Of a stretch of DNA of 64,000 bases, positions 13,599 through 23,554 are shown piece by piece. Source of the DNA: Microbulbifer hydrolyticus (GTDB lineage: Bacteria; Pseudomonadota; Gammaproteobacteria; Pseudomonadales; Cellvibrionaceae); assembly GCF_009931115.1 (NCBI RefSeq), contig NZ_CP047491.1, forward strand, positions 3,936,001 to 4,000,000, given 5' to 3'. The translations under genes and the position numbers were made by a program. How positions within the stretch are numbered: position 1 is the first letter of the stretch; each line of letters opens with the position of its first letter. Under the pieces are notes generated by a model, which saw nothing but the letters and a program-made list of their open reading frames with translations, ran no database searches and was not told the DNA's origin.

Positions 13599-16292
13599 AT
13601 GACCGATAAAGCCCGCAACCGCCTGTTTTCCCTGCTGTGGCTGATTCTGGCCGGGGCCGCCGCTGGCGCCATGGCGTTTTCCAGCATCTATCTCTATCTG
13701 AAGCCCGGACTGCCGTCGGTCGAGAGCCTGCGCGATATCCGCCTGCAGACCCCGCTGCGCATCTATTCCCGCGACATGAAACTGATTGGTGAGTTCGGCG
13801 AGAAGCGTCGCAGCCCCATCACCATCGAGCAGACCCCGGAGATGTTCATCAAGGCGATCCTCGCCGCGGAGGACGATAGCTTCTACTCCCACAGCGGGGT
13901 TTCCATCAAGGGCCTGATGCGCGCGGCACGGCAGCTGGTCGCGAGCGGCTCCATCCAGTCCGGGGGCAGCACCCTGACCATGCAGGTAGCCCGCAACTTC
14001 TTCCTCAGCCGGGAACAGCGCTTTGTCCGCAAATTCAACGAGATCCTGCTGTCGCTGCAAATCGAGCAGGAACTCAGCAAAGACGAAATTCTCGCCCTGT
14101 ACATCAACAAAATCTTCCTTGGCAACCGCGCATACGGCTTCCAGGCAGCCGCGCACGTCTACTACGGGGAGGACATCAACGAGCTGAACCTGGCTCAGTG
14201 GGCGATGATGGCCGGTTTGCCGAAGGCACCATCCACCTACAACCCCATCGCCAACCCCTCGCGAGCACTGGTGCGCCGTAACTGGATCCTGAAGCGCATG
14301 CTGGATCTCGGGTATATTGACCAGGATCAGTACAAGAACTCCATTACCGCTCCGGTCACCGCCCGCTATCACGGCCGCGACCTGGACCTGGATGCACCCT
14401 ACGTCGCGGAAATGGCGCGCAAGGAGGCCGTGGACCTGTTCGGCGATGCCGCCTATACCGATGGCTACCAGGTCATCACCACGGTCGACAGCCGCCTCCA
14501 GGACGCCGCACGCAAGGCCCTGCAAAATGGCCTCGAAACCTACGATGGGCGGCATGGCTACCGCGGGCCCGAGCAGCGCCTGGATGCGGAGCTTCTGGCT
14601 GATAATGACCAGCTGGTCGACCTACTCAAGGAGATCCCGGTCCTCGGAGGCCTCGAACCGGCGGTGGTCACAACCGTCGCTGAAAAAAGCCTGAGCGTGC
14701 AATTACGCGACCGTCGCGTGATCGAGATTCCCTGGGAACACGGGCTCAGCACTATCCGCCCGTACATTTCCGAAAATGCCCGCGGCGCCCGCCTGACCTC
14801 GGCCGAGGAGATGTTCGCACCCGGCGATGTTATTCGCCTGCGCCGGGTCGTCATCTCGGCGGAAGAGGTGGCCCGCGAGCAGCGCGAGGAACAGGGGCAG
14901 GTCGTGGAATCAGCCGCGGAAGCACTCGCGGACACGGATATCACTGACGATCCATTTGCCACCCCCGAAGGACTCGAGAAGCAGGCGCAGGAGGAACTGC
15001 CCCAGGCCCGCGAGGAATGGCACCTGACACAGATCCCGGAGGCCCAGGGTGCACTGGTCTCGCTGGAGCCGGAAGACGGCGCTATCCGGGCCCTGGTGGG
15101 CGGCTATGACTTCCACCAGAGCCACTTCAACCGGGTAACCCAGGCCGCACGTCAGCCCGGCTCCAGCTTCAAGCCATTTATCTATTCCGCTGCGCTGGAA
15201 AATGGTTATACCGCTGCATCCATCATCAATGATGCTCCGATCATCTTCGAGCAGACCAACCTGGAGGATGTGTGGCGTCCGGAAAATGACGGCGGCACCT
15301 TCCTGGGTCCGACCCGCCTGCGCAAGGCCCTCTATTTGTCCCGCAACATGGTGTCCATTCGCCTGCTGCAGGCACTGGGGCTGGATCGGGCACTGACCTT
15401 CGCCGAGGGCTTCGGCTTCGAGCGCAGTAAACTCGCAAGAAACCTTTCCATTGCGCTGGGTAGCTCTGCGCTTACTCCCCTGGAGATGGTGCGTGGCTAT
15501 GCCGCCTTCGCCAACGGCGGTTTCCGGGTGGAGCCCTACCTACTCGATCAGGTGCTGGATGTACACGGCGACACCGTATACCAGGCATTGCCACTTACGG
15601 TCTGCCACGACTGCCCGGCAACCGGCGAGGATCAGGTCCCGGGGGCCGAACCGATTGATCTGCAGGCGGTACAGCAACAAGCCGCACTTGAACCGGAAGA
15701 AGACGAGCCGCTGGAGCTGCGTACCCTGCCGGTTGCACCGCTCCACGCGGATGAGCAGGCGCGCCCGCGCGCGCCCCGTGCCATGGCCGCGGAGACCGCT
15801 TACATCATGGACTCCATGCTGAAAGACGTGATCAAGCGCGGTACCGGGCGCAAGGCCCTGGTCATGAAGCGCGGCGATATCGCCGGCAAGACCGGTACCA
15901 CCAACGGCCCGCGGGACGCATGGTTCTCCGGCTACAGTCCCTACCTCGCCACCAGCACCTGGGTCGGCTTTGACGACAACACACCCATCGGGCGCAATGA
16001 GTACGGCGGTTCCGCAGCCCTGCCCATATGGATCGAATTCATGTCCGCGGCGCTGGACGGGTTACCCGAACGCCACCTGCCGCAACCAGACGGTATCGTC
16101 ACCACGCGCATAAACCCGCGCACCGGACTGCGCACTTCCCGCGGCGGGATCTTCGAAATCTTCCGCGCAGATCGCGTACCCGGCCGCGAGACTTACGGTA
16201 ACTACCCGTCGATCTACTCCAACGACCGCCCCGATTCACCGGATAGCGGTAACGAGCGGGCCCAGGAGGCGCTGCCCGAGGAGCTTTTCTGA
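13599..16292 (+). CDS. mrcA: Penicillin-binding protein 1A (class A bifunctional)
   Basis: 897 residues. Polymerises lipid II and cross-links peptidoglycan at the inner membrane. One N-terminal membrane anchor (about 9-33). The GT51 domain has the catalytic Glu91 in EDDSFYSHSG and the QVARNFFLS helix. An OB-like insert follows, then the transpeptidase with Ser522 in SSFK, SRN at 581-583 and KTGT at 764-767. An acidic low-complexity insertion lies near 680-725. The gene is divergent from pilM, as in pseudomonads where it is called ponA, and ends at a symmetric terminator. Confidence 0.96.
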   Translation: MTDKARNRLFSLLWLILAGAAAGAMAFSSIYLYLKPGLPSVESLRDIRLQTPLRIYSRDMKLIGEFGEKRRSPITIEQTPEMFIKAILAAEDDSFYSHSGVSIKGLMRAARQLVASGSIQSGGSTLTMQVARNFFLSREQRFVRKFNEILLSLQIEQELSKDEILALYINKIFLGNRAYGFQAAAHVYYGEDINELNLAQWAMMAGLPKAPSTYNPIANPSRALVRRNWILKRMLDLGYIDQDQYKNSITAPVTARYHGRDLDLDAPYVAEMARKEAVDLFGDAAYTDGYQVITTVDSRLQDAARKALQNGLETYDGRHGYRGPEQRLDAELLADNDQLVDLLKEIPVLGGLEPAVVTTVAEKSLSVQLRDRRVIEIPWEHGLSTIRPYISENARGARLTSAEEMFAPGDVIRLRRVVISAEEVAREQREEQGQVVESAAEALADTDITDDPFATPEGLEKQAQEELPQAREEWHLTQIPEAQGALVSLEPEDGAIRALVGGYDFHQSHFNRVTQAARQPGSSFKPFIYSAALENGYTAASIINDAPIIFEQTNLEDVWRPENDGGTFLGPTRLRKALYLSRNMVSIRLLQALGLDRALTFAEGFGFERSKLARNLSIALGSSALTPLEMVRGYAAFANGGFRVEPYLLDQVLDVHGDTVYQALPLTVCHDCPATGEDQVPGAEPIDLQAVQQQAALEPEEDEPLELRTLPVAPLHADEQARPRAPRAMAAETAYIMDSMLKDVIKRGTGRKALVMKRGDIAGKTGTTNGPRDAWFSGYSPYLATSTWVGFDDNTPIGRNEYGGSAALPIWIEFMSAALDGLPERHLPQPDGIVTTRINPRTGLRTSRGGIFEIFRADRVPGRETYGNYPSIYSNDRPDSPDSGNERAQEALPEELF

Positions 16293-16316
16293 TTCAGTAT
16301 CGGGGTCACTTGAAAG

Positions 16317-16355
16317 CCATAAAAAAAGCCGCTCGTTGAGCGGCTTTTTTTATGG
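16317..16355. terminator. Bidirectional intrinsic terminator, perfect 18-bp arms
   Basis: The arms are exact reverse complements across a 3-base loop: CCAT, seven A, GCCGCTC, then GTT, then GAGCGGC, seven T, ATGG. It can terminate mrcA rightward and the chpA-chpC unit leftward. Confidence 0.93.
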
Positions 16356-16374
16356 CAATAGAAAATGAAATCGA

Positions 16375-16866
16375 TCAGCGGCGGCTGCGGTACTCCAGAC
16401 AGGCCTCTTCCAGGGCCGAAAGATCGGGAATAACCGCGGCTTCACCGGAAAGCGCCACATGCATCAGTTCACCCATCGCGCATTCTCCCTCGCGGCCAGC
16501 AAGTTCTTCCGGGGTTACCCGCACCAACCTCGGCGTCCCCTGCAGCACGACCGCAAAAAACGGCAGATCACCCTCGCTGTTTCCGCTGCTCAGCACCGCA
16601 ATCCGGCAGTTACTGCGCAGTGTCGGCATAGGGTTACCACGCATTACCTCAAACGAGACCAGAGGCAAGCGCAGCTCCCGCCAGTGCAGCTCACCCATGT
16701 ACCAGTCCGGTGCGTCAAAGGCAGAAACAGGGCTTTGCAGCGCGATAATTTCGGACAGGGTCTCCACCGGAACCAATAACTGGCCATCCGCCAGTGGCAG
16801 CAGCAAACTGCTGACTTCCTGGGGCACTTCGGTGGTTGGCACTGTGCCTACGCCAGTTCCGCTCAT
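16375..16866 (-). CDS. CheW-like protein, ChpC-type
   Basis: 163 residues. The frame is open to 16977 but would overlap chpA, so the ATG at 16866 (MSGTGVGTVPTTEVP) is preferred; ChpC of Pseudomonas is of similar length. A CheW-type fold follows a short polar tail: LLPLADGQLLVPVETLSEII, GELHWRELRLPLVSFE and a C-terminal helix. It probably couples another receptor or input to the ChpA kinase. It lies 70 bp after chpA and before the shared terminator. The CheW family is secure; orthology to ChpC rests on position. Confidence 0.75.
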   Translation of the reverse strand: MSGTGVGTVPTTEVPQEVSSLLLPLADGQLLVPVETLSEIIALQSPVSAFDAPDWYMGELHWRELRLPLVSFEVMRGNPMPTLRSNCRIAVLSSGNSEGDLPFFAVVLQGTPRLVRVTPEELAGREGECAMGELMHVALSGEAAVIPDLSALEEACLEYRSRR

Positions 16867-16936
16867 GCTCTGATATCTCCAGCGCCCACCAGGGCTTCTA
16901 TACGTTCGTTGGTCACGGTCATCCGGGCCACCAGCA

Positions 16937-19900
16937 TCAGCTCTCAGCCTCCACACCGGTAAAGTCGTGGATGGCACTCAGCAGTACTTCTTCCTGATAG
17001 GGTTTGCCCAGGTAGTGGTTCACGCCGAGTGACAGTGCATGGTCGCGATGCTTCTTACCGGTACGGGAGGTGATCATGATGATCGGTATATCCCGCAAGC
17101 GGCTGCTCGAGCGGATATTCCGCGCCACCTCAAAGCCGTCCATACGCGGCATTTCGATATCCAGCAGCATCACATCCGGAATCACATCCTGTAGCTGGAT
17201 GATGGCGTCCTGGCCGTCTTTGGCGGTAATTACACGGTAGCCTTCCCGTTCCAGGAAGCGCGTGGTTACCTTGCGCACGGTGACCGAGTCATCCACCACC
17301 ATGACCAGCTTCTGAGTCACCGGCTCCTCGCGGCCGCTCGCCTCGGGCAGCTCCTGCAGCAGGGGTGCTTCCGGACGCGCCAGCAGGGCGGCGTGCTTAC
17401 GCAACAGCGCGTGGGCATCGAGAATCACTACCACGGTTCCGTCACCGGTCACCGTTGCACCGGACACCCCCTGCACACTGGCAAACTGGGGACCAAGGCT
17501 TTTCACCACGATCTCTCGGCTGCCCATGATGGCGTCCACCTGCAGGGCCATGGCGGTGTTTTCCGTGCGCACCAGCAGCACCGGCATCTGCATGTCTTCC
17601 ACGACCAGGCGCGGTTGCGCACTGGACTGCAGCAGACTGCCGAAATAGTTCACCTGATAAGGTTCGCCGGCGTATTCAAAGCGCGCCTCCGGGGTGCGAT
17701 AGTAATGCTCCAGCTCAAACGGGCTCAGGCGCACGATACCTTCGATGGTGTTCAGCGGCAGGGCGAACAGGTCCTCCCCCACTTTCACCATGAGTGCGCG
17801 GTTCACGGATACGGTGAACGGCAGGCGCACGACAAATTCGGTGCCCTGGCCGGCCTGCGATCCAATGGTGACAGTGCCACCGATCTGCTTGATCTCGGCA
17901 GAAACCACGTCCATGCCGACGCCACGGCCAGAAATCTGGGTGACCTTGTCCGCAGTACTGAAACCCGCCTGCAGAATAAACTGCATGATTTCGTTGTTGG
18001 ACAGCTCCGCGTCCGGACGCATCAGACCGCTTTCAATCGCCTTCTCGCGCACCCGCATCAGGTTGATACCAGCGCCATCGTCACTGATGGTGAGGACAAC
18101 CTCACTGCCTTCCCGGGCCAGTGCCACGGAGATACGCCCACGCTCAGCCTTGCCCGATTCGCGACGCTTCTCCGGGGACTCGATACCGTGGTCCACCGCA
18201 TTGCGGAGCATATGTTCCAGAGGCGCCACCATGCGCTCAAGCATGGAGCGGTCCAGCTCACCCTCCACGTTGGAGAACACCAGGTCCACCTGCTTGCCCA
18301 GCTCCGCGCTCACCTGACGCACGATCCGGCGCAGACGCGGTACCAGGCGGGAGAATGGCACCATGCGGCTTCGCATCAGGCCTTCCTGCAGTTCGGTATT
18401 TACCCGCGACTGCTGCAGCAAAAGGGTCTCGGTATCCCGGGCTTTATGGCCCAGGGTCTGGCGAAGCTCCAGAAGGTCCGACGTAGATTCCAGCAGTGAA
18501 CGCGACAGCTGCTGGAAGGACGAGTATCGGTCCATTTCCAGCGGGTCAAAATCGACATCCTGCTCGGCCAGCTGTTCCTGACGGAACTGGATCTGGGCTT
18601 CGGTTTCCTTGTCCAGGCGGCGCAGCTGCTCATTGAGTCGCGACAGCGTGGAGTCCATCTCGTCCAGAGCCAGGCCGAATTCGCCAACCTGCTCTTCGAG
18701 TCGACCACGGGATATGGACGTCTCACCGGCGAGGTTTACCAGCTCCTCAAGCAGTTCCGAGGCGACCCGCACCATTTCCTGGGGCTGGTTGCGAGGCTGG
18801 CCGCCGTCGCGGTCACCGACATTTTTCGACTTCCGGATAAACGGCAAAACATTGCTTGAGGCAGCCGGCGCCTGGGGCTGCAACGCCATGCCTCTCTCGA
18901 TGACTTCTACTTCAGGTGCCCGCTCTGTCGGCTCAGCCGCAGCATCCGGTTGGTCGGCGGCCGGCTCGTGCGCGGCGGCTGACGGCGGCAGGTCCTCCTC
19001 GGACTCCATACCGTAATCCACCGGGCTGGCATCGACGGCAACCTGCTCGTCTGCCCAGCTGGTTTCCAGCAGTGCGCAGAAAGCTTCCAGCTCTTCGCCA
19101 CCCATCCAGGCGCGCACGGTTTCGACCCCCGCCGCCAGGCGGTCGTAGATGCCGTGGGCATCGGCAAAGAATTCGGCAGAGGGCGAGCTCCCGCTCTGCA
19201 TATTTTCGATCACGGTTTCAAACCGGTGCGCAACTTCACCGAGGCCCATCAGAGCCGCCATGCGAGCACCACCTTTGAAGGTGTGCAGCATACGCTTGAG
19301 CGCCTCCGGTGACTCGCCGTCGTCTGGTGACTGCTCCCAGTTCTGGATCAACTCCTCGAGCTCATCAACCAGGTCGCTGGCTTCTTCGAGGAAAACCTCC
19401 ACAACATCCGGGTCGATATCTGTCAACAATGCACGCTGCGCATCGGTGATACCGCCCGCGGACGCAACTTCGACAGCGGATTGAACTTCCGCCGTGTCGG
19501 CTGCGGGCGAAATATCGTCTGTCACACCAGCCAGCACTGCAGCGCTGCTTTCCACCTCAAGAGTACGGTCAGCCTCGGAGACACTTCCCGCTTCCGGGCT
19601 ATCCTCCCCGGAGCGACTTGCCGTGGCCGTTTCGTCCACGGTGCGTGGTTCATCCGATGAGAAAGCGCCGGCGAGTTCGCCGACTTCCAAATCAAGGTCG
19701 ATATCGAGACCGGCTGGATCGAGCGCTTCCACTTCGGGCACATTCTCGCCCGCGGATTCCGCGGAACCGTCCTCTGCGGACAGCTCGGCTTCAAGCCACT
19801 CGACGGTGAGCTCCGGCTCGGCGCTTTCGGCCGGTTCGACCGCGGCTCCCTCAGATATGCCTGCGGCAGTCTCGGCCGCGACCAGGTCGTCAAAGCTGAA

Positions 19901-22900
19901 TGCTGTTTCATCAGCTTCGCTGTCGGTCTCTACGGTTACAGCCGCTGGGGTCGCGTCCTCACCAGAGAGCTCTTCCTCGGCAAAATTGTCATTGGCAAAA
20001 TTGAATTCACTGCTGTCGATACCGTATTCTGAAAGATCGATATCTTCGTCGTCACCGCCGTCATCGCCCTGGGCCAGGTAGCGCAGGGCTTCGCCCACGG
20101 CTTCGCTCACCGGCGGCAGGTCGGTGGATGCGGCAACCGCATCGACCAGATCAAGCAACTCGTTGTGTCCCTGCTCCAGCGCAGCCCAGAGTGCCGGCTC
20201 CTCTTCCAGATGACCATCAATGACCTGGCGGTAAACCGCCAGTAACAGTTGCGACAACTCCTGCAACGTGGGCAGCTGCGCCTGGCCTGCAGCCTGCTGG
20301 AGCACATCCAGCTCTCCGGCGACCGGCAACAGAATCGACTTTTCGCCCGGATGCTGACGCCACTGGTTCAGCATCTCGTCCGCGTCGAGCAACACCTTCA
20401 TACCGTCAGCCATAATGACGGCAAGCAGCTGCGGGTCGACCGATTTCGGCTCGTTCGCTTCGCGCTCACGGATCAAGTGTCCTACGGCACGCTCTTGCAG
20501 CTCGGCGACGCGTGCCAGGAATTGTTCACTGCGCTCAACATGCAACGGTTCGCCGCTGTAAATCTGATTCAGTACCGCCTGCACATAGCTGCGCGCATCG
20601 CTGATCAACTCAAAAATATCGCTGTCGATGGCGACCTGGTAGGTGCGCAGCTCCTTGGCAAACCGCTCTAGCGGTCCCATCAGCTCCGCCACCTGGGTGA
20701 CTTCCGCCATGTGCGCGGAACCTTTCAGTGTATGCAGCGCGCGGTGCAGCGGATCAGACGGCACCCCGTACAGCGGTGCCGCGCGCTCCATTTCACCGAG
20801 GAACTCATCGACGGTCGCCAGGTGGGTTTCCGCCTCCTGGGCAAAGATTTCCCAGAGTTGTGCGTTATCGTCTACGTCAGCGCACGCCTGATCTTCGATC
20901 TGCTGCGGTGTTTGTTCAGCCGATGTTGCCGCATCTGTATTGGCTGACTGCAACAGTGCTTCCGGCACCTCGCCATGAGACAGCTGCTTCGCCCAACCTT
21001 CCAGCTCGGCGGTGCGCGCGGGGTCCGGGTCACCGGTGCGCGTGCGGAATCCTTCGACCATGGAGGGCAGTTTTGCCAGTACCTGCTCAATCAACAGTAC
21101 ATGACCGCGAACCGGGGTGACGGTTTCGTCAAGCACCCGGTTGAGCATATTTTCGACCGCCCAGGCCAGCTCGCCAACTTCCAGAGCTTCCACCATGCGG
21201 CCAGAGCCTTTCAGGGTGTGGAAACCGCGACGGAACTCCACCAGCGCTTCACGGTTATCGAAGTTCGAAGCCCATTGTGGAAAGTAGTGATCGATGGTTT
21301 CGAGGACTTCACCAGCTTCCTCGAGGAAAATTTCCACGATTTCATCGTCGATGATGCTGGTATCGTCGTCGTCTTCCATGGCCGGGGCCTGCGGCGCCGG
21401 CTCTGCTGAAGCTTCGGCGACGGGCTCCGGTGCAGAAACGCTATCCGTATCCGTGTCACCGGCAAACCAGCTCTGCTCGATCAGAGACGGTTCATCGGCC
21501 TCCGCCGCATCCTCAGCCGGCTCTTCGATAACCGCCTGTGACAAGCCTGCCAGCGGGTCTTCACTGGTCTCGGTAGCTTCAGTGGCACCGTCAGCGCCGA
21601 CGTCGGTCAGGTCGAGGGTGTATTCAAAGCTGTCGAGAGCGCTCTGCTCCTGTTCGTCCGCGGCAGCGGCTTCGGGAGCATCCTGTTGTTTGGCCGGCGC
21701 ATCCTCGAACGGTTGTGACCCGGGCTCGGCAACGACGCCATCCCCGTCCGCTACGGCGTAGCCGAGGGTGGCGACGCTGTCCTCAGCCAGGGCCAGCAGC
21801 ATATCGGCATCCTCGATGCCGTCTGCGCGTCGCTCGAGATAATATTCAACGCTGGTCACCGCATCAGCGAGGGTGTCCAGAAGCTTCCAGTCGGGCTGGT
21901 CGCCGGCATTGATCAAACGCTCTTCAATGTAACTTTTGCACGCGCCAACAATTTCAGCGGCGCGCTGATAGCCCACCATGTCCAGGCCACCGCAGACTTC
22001 CTGCAGCCGCTTGGGAACCAGTGAAAGATGACCTGCATCCCAGTGGCTGGCGATGTACTCCACCACCGCCTCTTTGACGGTCTCAAGGCCGATGCGTGCC
22101 TCGCGCAATACTTGCGCAGTAGCCTCACCCATCAGCGGTGATTCACTGTCAATCTTCTTGTCACGCTCGGCCGCTGCGGCAAGGCCGGAATCCAGTTGCA
22201 CCAGCTCCGAAGCCGCCTGCATCAACAGGTCATCCGGAGCCTGGACGCGCGACGCATCGCGCAGGTATTCATAAATACTGCGGGCACGGGTGCGCTGGTT
22301 TTCCAGCCCGAGTACGCCCAGGGTATCGGCTATACGTTTGGCCACGACCGCAGTGTCAGCCAGTGGCGGGCGCTCGCTGTTTGTGATGCTTGGGTCCAGC
22401 GCCTCGCGCACACTGGCGAGCTCTTCGCGCAGCGCGGCCACCGCGGTGCCCATGGCTTCCGGCCCCATCGCCAGGGCGTCTTCGGTATCCGGGCGCGGAG
22501 TCCCGGGTACGGCCCGGTCAAGGGAGAACTTTGTATACAACGCCTGTGTGCGCGGTCCATTGGGGCCGCATAGATAGACATAAAACAGCAGGTTGCGGCA
22601 CAGGTCACGATCGGGGCCCAAATCCAGCACCCGCGCGCCCTGCCCCTGCAACAGGCGGAACTCCACATCGATTCGGCGTAACAACTGACGCAGAGCCGGT
22701 AATACGTTGACGCGGTGATCGGCAATACCTTCGAGCAGCCCGCGCAGGATTTCCCACAGGTGCTGGCGCTGGCTGCCGCTGTACAACAGCGACATTTTTT
22801 CGCTGACTTTATCCAGGTAGGCGAGACTTTCCCCGCTGTTCACATCGCGGATCAGCGAAGCGGCGGCAACGTGGTACATCTTGCGCAGCTTGACCACCAG

Positions 22901-23419
22901 CTCCTGTAACTTGGCCGAATTACCAAGTAGTGCCTGGCGGTTACCACTGGCTTGGCCCAAGGCGCTCAGGTCGGGAGCGAACAATGCGCCCTCGGTAATC
23001 AGGCGCTCGCGGCGCACGGCGCGCAGGTCGTTCAGCAGGGGAAGCAGTAATACCGGGTTATCGCGACGCTGGAAGGCAATTTTTTCCAGATATAGCGGTA
23101 ATTCCAGCAGCGCACGCATCAGGAATTCGCGGGTTTCATCGCTGTTTTCGACTTCACCGCTGGCCAACGCCTGCACCAGCTGCTCCATCTCTTCGGCGAG
23201 CATGGCTGCGCCGGTCAGCTCCGCCATGTGCAAACTGCCGTGCACCTGGTGGATCAATTCAAGGCAGTTTTTCAGTAGCGCGGATGTGTCTGTGGTCGAA
23301 CCCGCGGTGGAGGAATCCGAGGCAAAGGTCTCGAGTTGCTGGCGCGCCTGGGCCAACGTTTCGTTGATTTCGCCTATCAGCCAATCCAGGGCTACAAAAT
23401 TGGGATTGTCGCGACTCAC
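16937..23419 (-). CDS. chpA: Chemosensory hybrid histidine kinase ChpA
   Basis: About 2160 residues. The GTG at 23419 (SRDNPNFVALDWLIGEI) is chosen because GAGGA sits six bases upstream and it aligns with Pseudomonas ChpA; the frame is open to 23479. An N-terminal FimL/Hpt-like region holds HQVHGSLHMAEL (about 23.2 kb). Hpt domains follow at FHTLKGSGRMVEA (about 21.2 kb), LHTLKGSAHMAEV (about 20.7 kb) and LHTFKGGARMAAL (about 19.3 kb). They are separated by long acidic linkers. The kinase core has MLRNAVDHGIES (N box, about 18.2 kb), then a CheW domain and a C-terminal receiver (VMVVDDSVTVRK; Asp in LLDIEMP). It controls type IV pilus twitching in this family. Confidence 0.94.
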   Translation of the reverse strand: MSRDNPNFVALDWLIGEINETLAQARQQLETFASDSSTAGSTTDTSALLKNCLELIHQVHGSLHMAELTGAAMLAEEMEQLVQALASGEVENSDETREFLMRALLELPLYLEKIAFQRRDNPVLLLPLLNDLRAVRRERLITEGALFAPDLSALGQASGNRQALLGNSAKLQELVVKLRKMYHVAAASLIRDVNSGESLAYLDKVSEKMSLLYSGSQRQHLWEILRGLLEGIADHRVNVLPALRQLLRRIDVEFRLLQGQGARVLDLGPDRDLCRNLLFYVYLCGPNGPRTQALYTKFSLDRAVPGTPRPDTEDALAMGPEAMGTAVAALREELASVREALDPSITNSERPPLADTAVVAKRIADTLGVLGLENQRTRARSIYEYLRDASRVQAPDDLLMQAASELVQLDSGLAAAAERDKKIDSESPLMGEATAQVLREARIGLETVKEAVVEYIASHWDAGHLSLVPKRLQEVCGGLDMVGYQRAAEIVGACKSYIEERLINAGDQPDWKLLDTLADAVTSVEYYLERRADGIEDADMLLALAEDSVATLGYAVADGDGVVAEPGSQPFEDAPAKQQDAPEAAAADEQEQSALDSFEYTLDLTDVGADGATEATETSEDPLAGLSQAVIEEPAEDAAEADEPSLIEQSWFAGDTDTDSVSAPEPVAEASAEPAPQAPAMEDDDDTSIIDDEIVEIFLEEAGEVLETIDHYFPQWASNFDNREALVEFRRGFHTLKGSGRMVEALEVGELAWAVENMLNRVLDETVTPVRGHVLLIEQVLAKLPSMVEGFRTRTGDPDPARTAELEGWAKQLSHGEVPEALLQSANTDAATSAEQTPQQIEDQACADVDDNAQLWEIFAQEAETHLATVDEFLGEMERAAPLYGVPSDPLHRALHTLKGSAHMAEVTQVAELMGPLERFAKELRTYQVAIDSDIFELISDARSYVQAVLNQIYSGEPLHVERSEQFLARVAELQERAVGHLIREREANEPKSVDPQLLAVIMADGMKVLLDADEMLNQWRQHPGEKSILLPVAGELDVLQQAAGQAQLPTLQELSQLLLAVYRQVIDGHLEEEPALWAALEQGHNELLDLVDAVAASTDLPPVSEAVGEALRYLAQGDDGGDDEDIDLSEYGIDSSEFNFANDNFAEEELSGEDATPAAVTVETDSEADETAFSFDDLVAAETAAGISEGAAVEPAESAEPELTVEWLEAELSAEDGSAESAGENVPEVEALDPAGLDIDLDLEVGELAGAFSSDEPRTVDETATASRSGEDSPEAGSVSEADRTLEVESSAAVLAGVTDDISPAADTAEVQSAVEVASAGGITDAQRALLTDIDPDVVEVFLEEASDLVDELEELIQNWEQSPDDGESPEALKRMLHTFKGGARMAALMGLGEVAHRFETVIENMQSGSSPSAEFFADAHGIYDRLAAGVETVRAWMGGEELEAFCALLETSWADEQVAVDASPVDYGMESEEDLPPSAAAHEPAADQPDAAAEPTERAPEVEVIERGMALQPQAPAASSNVLPFIRKSKNVGDRDGGQPRNQPQEMVRVASELLEELVNLAGETSISRGRLEEQVGEFGLALDEMDSTLSRLNEQLRRLDKETEAQIQFRQEQLAEQDVDFDPLEMDRYSSFQQLSRSLLESTSDLLELRQTLGHKARDTETLLLQQSRVNTELQEGLMRSRMVPFSRLVPRLRRIVRQVSAELGKQVDLVFSNVEGELDRSMLERMVAPLEHMLRNAVDHGIESPEKRRESGKAERGRISVALAREGSEVVLTISDDGAGINLMRVREKAIESGLMRPDAELSNNEIMQFILQAGFSTADKVTQISGRGVGMDVVSAEIKQIGGTVTIGSQAGQGTEFVVRLPFTVSVNRALMVKVGEDLFALPLNTIEGIVRLSPFELEHYYRTPEARFEYAGEPYQVNYFGSLLQSSAQPRLVVEDMQMPVLLVRTENTAMALQVDAIMGSREIVVKSLGPQFASVQGVSGATVTGDGTVVVILDAHALLRKHAALLARPEAPLLQELPEASGREEPVTQKLVMVVDDSVTVRKVTTRFLEREGYRVITAKDGQDAIIQLQDVIPDVMLLDIEMPRMDGFEVARNIRSSSRLRDIPIIMITSRTGKKHRDHALSLGVNHYLGKPYQEEVLLSAIHDFTGVEAES

Positions 23420-23554
23420 GCCAAGTCCTCGGTAATTCAGGTTGCTCGCTGACAGGCGGCCGCCAATGCATGGAGCCACCCGTCTGCTGCTTTACACCGC
23501 GGGGCCATATGCCCCGCCAGCGTCCGCTTTATCGTTATCGGTATATGCGGCGGC

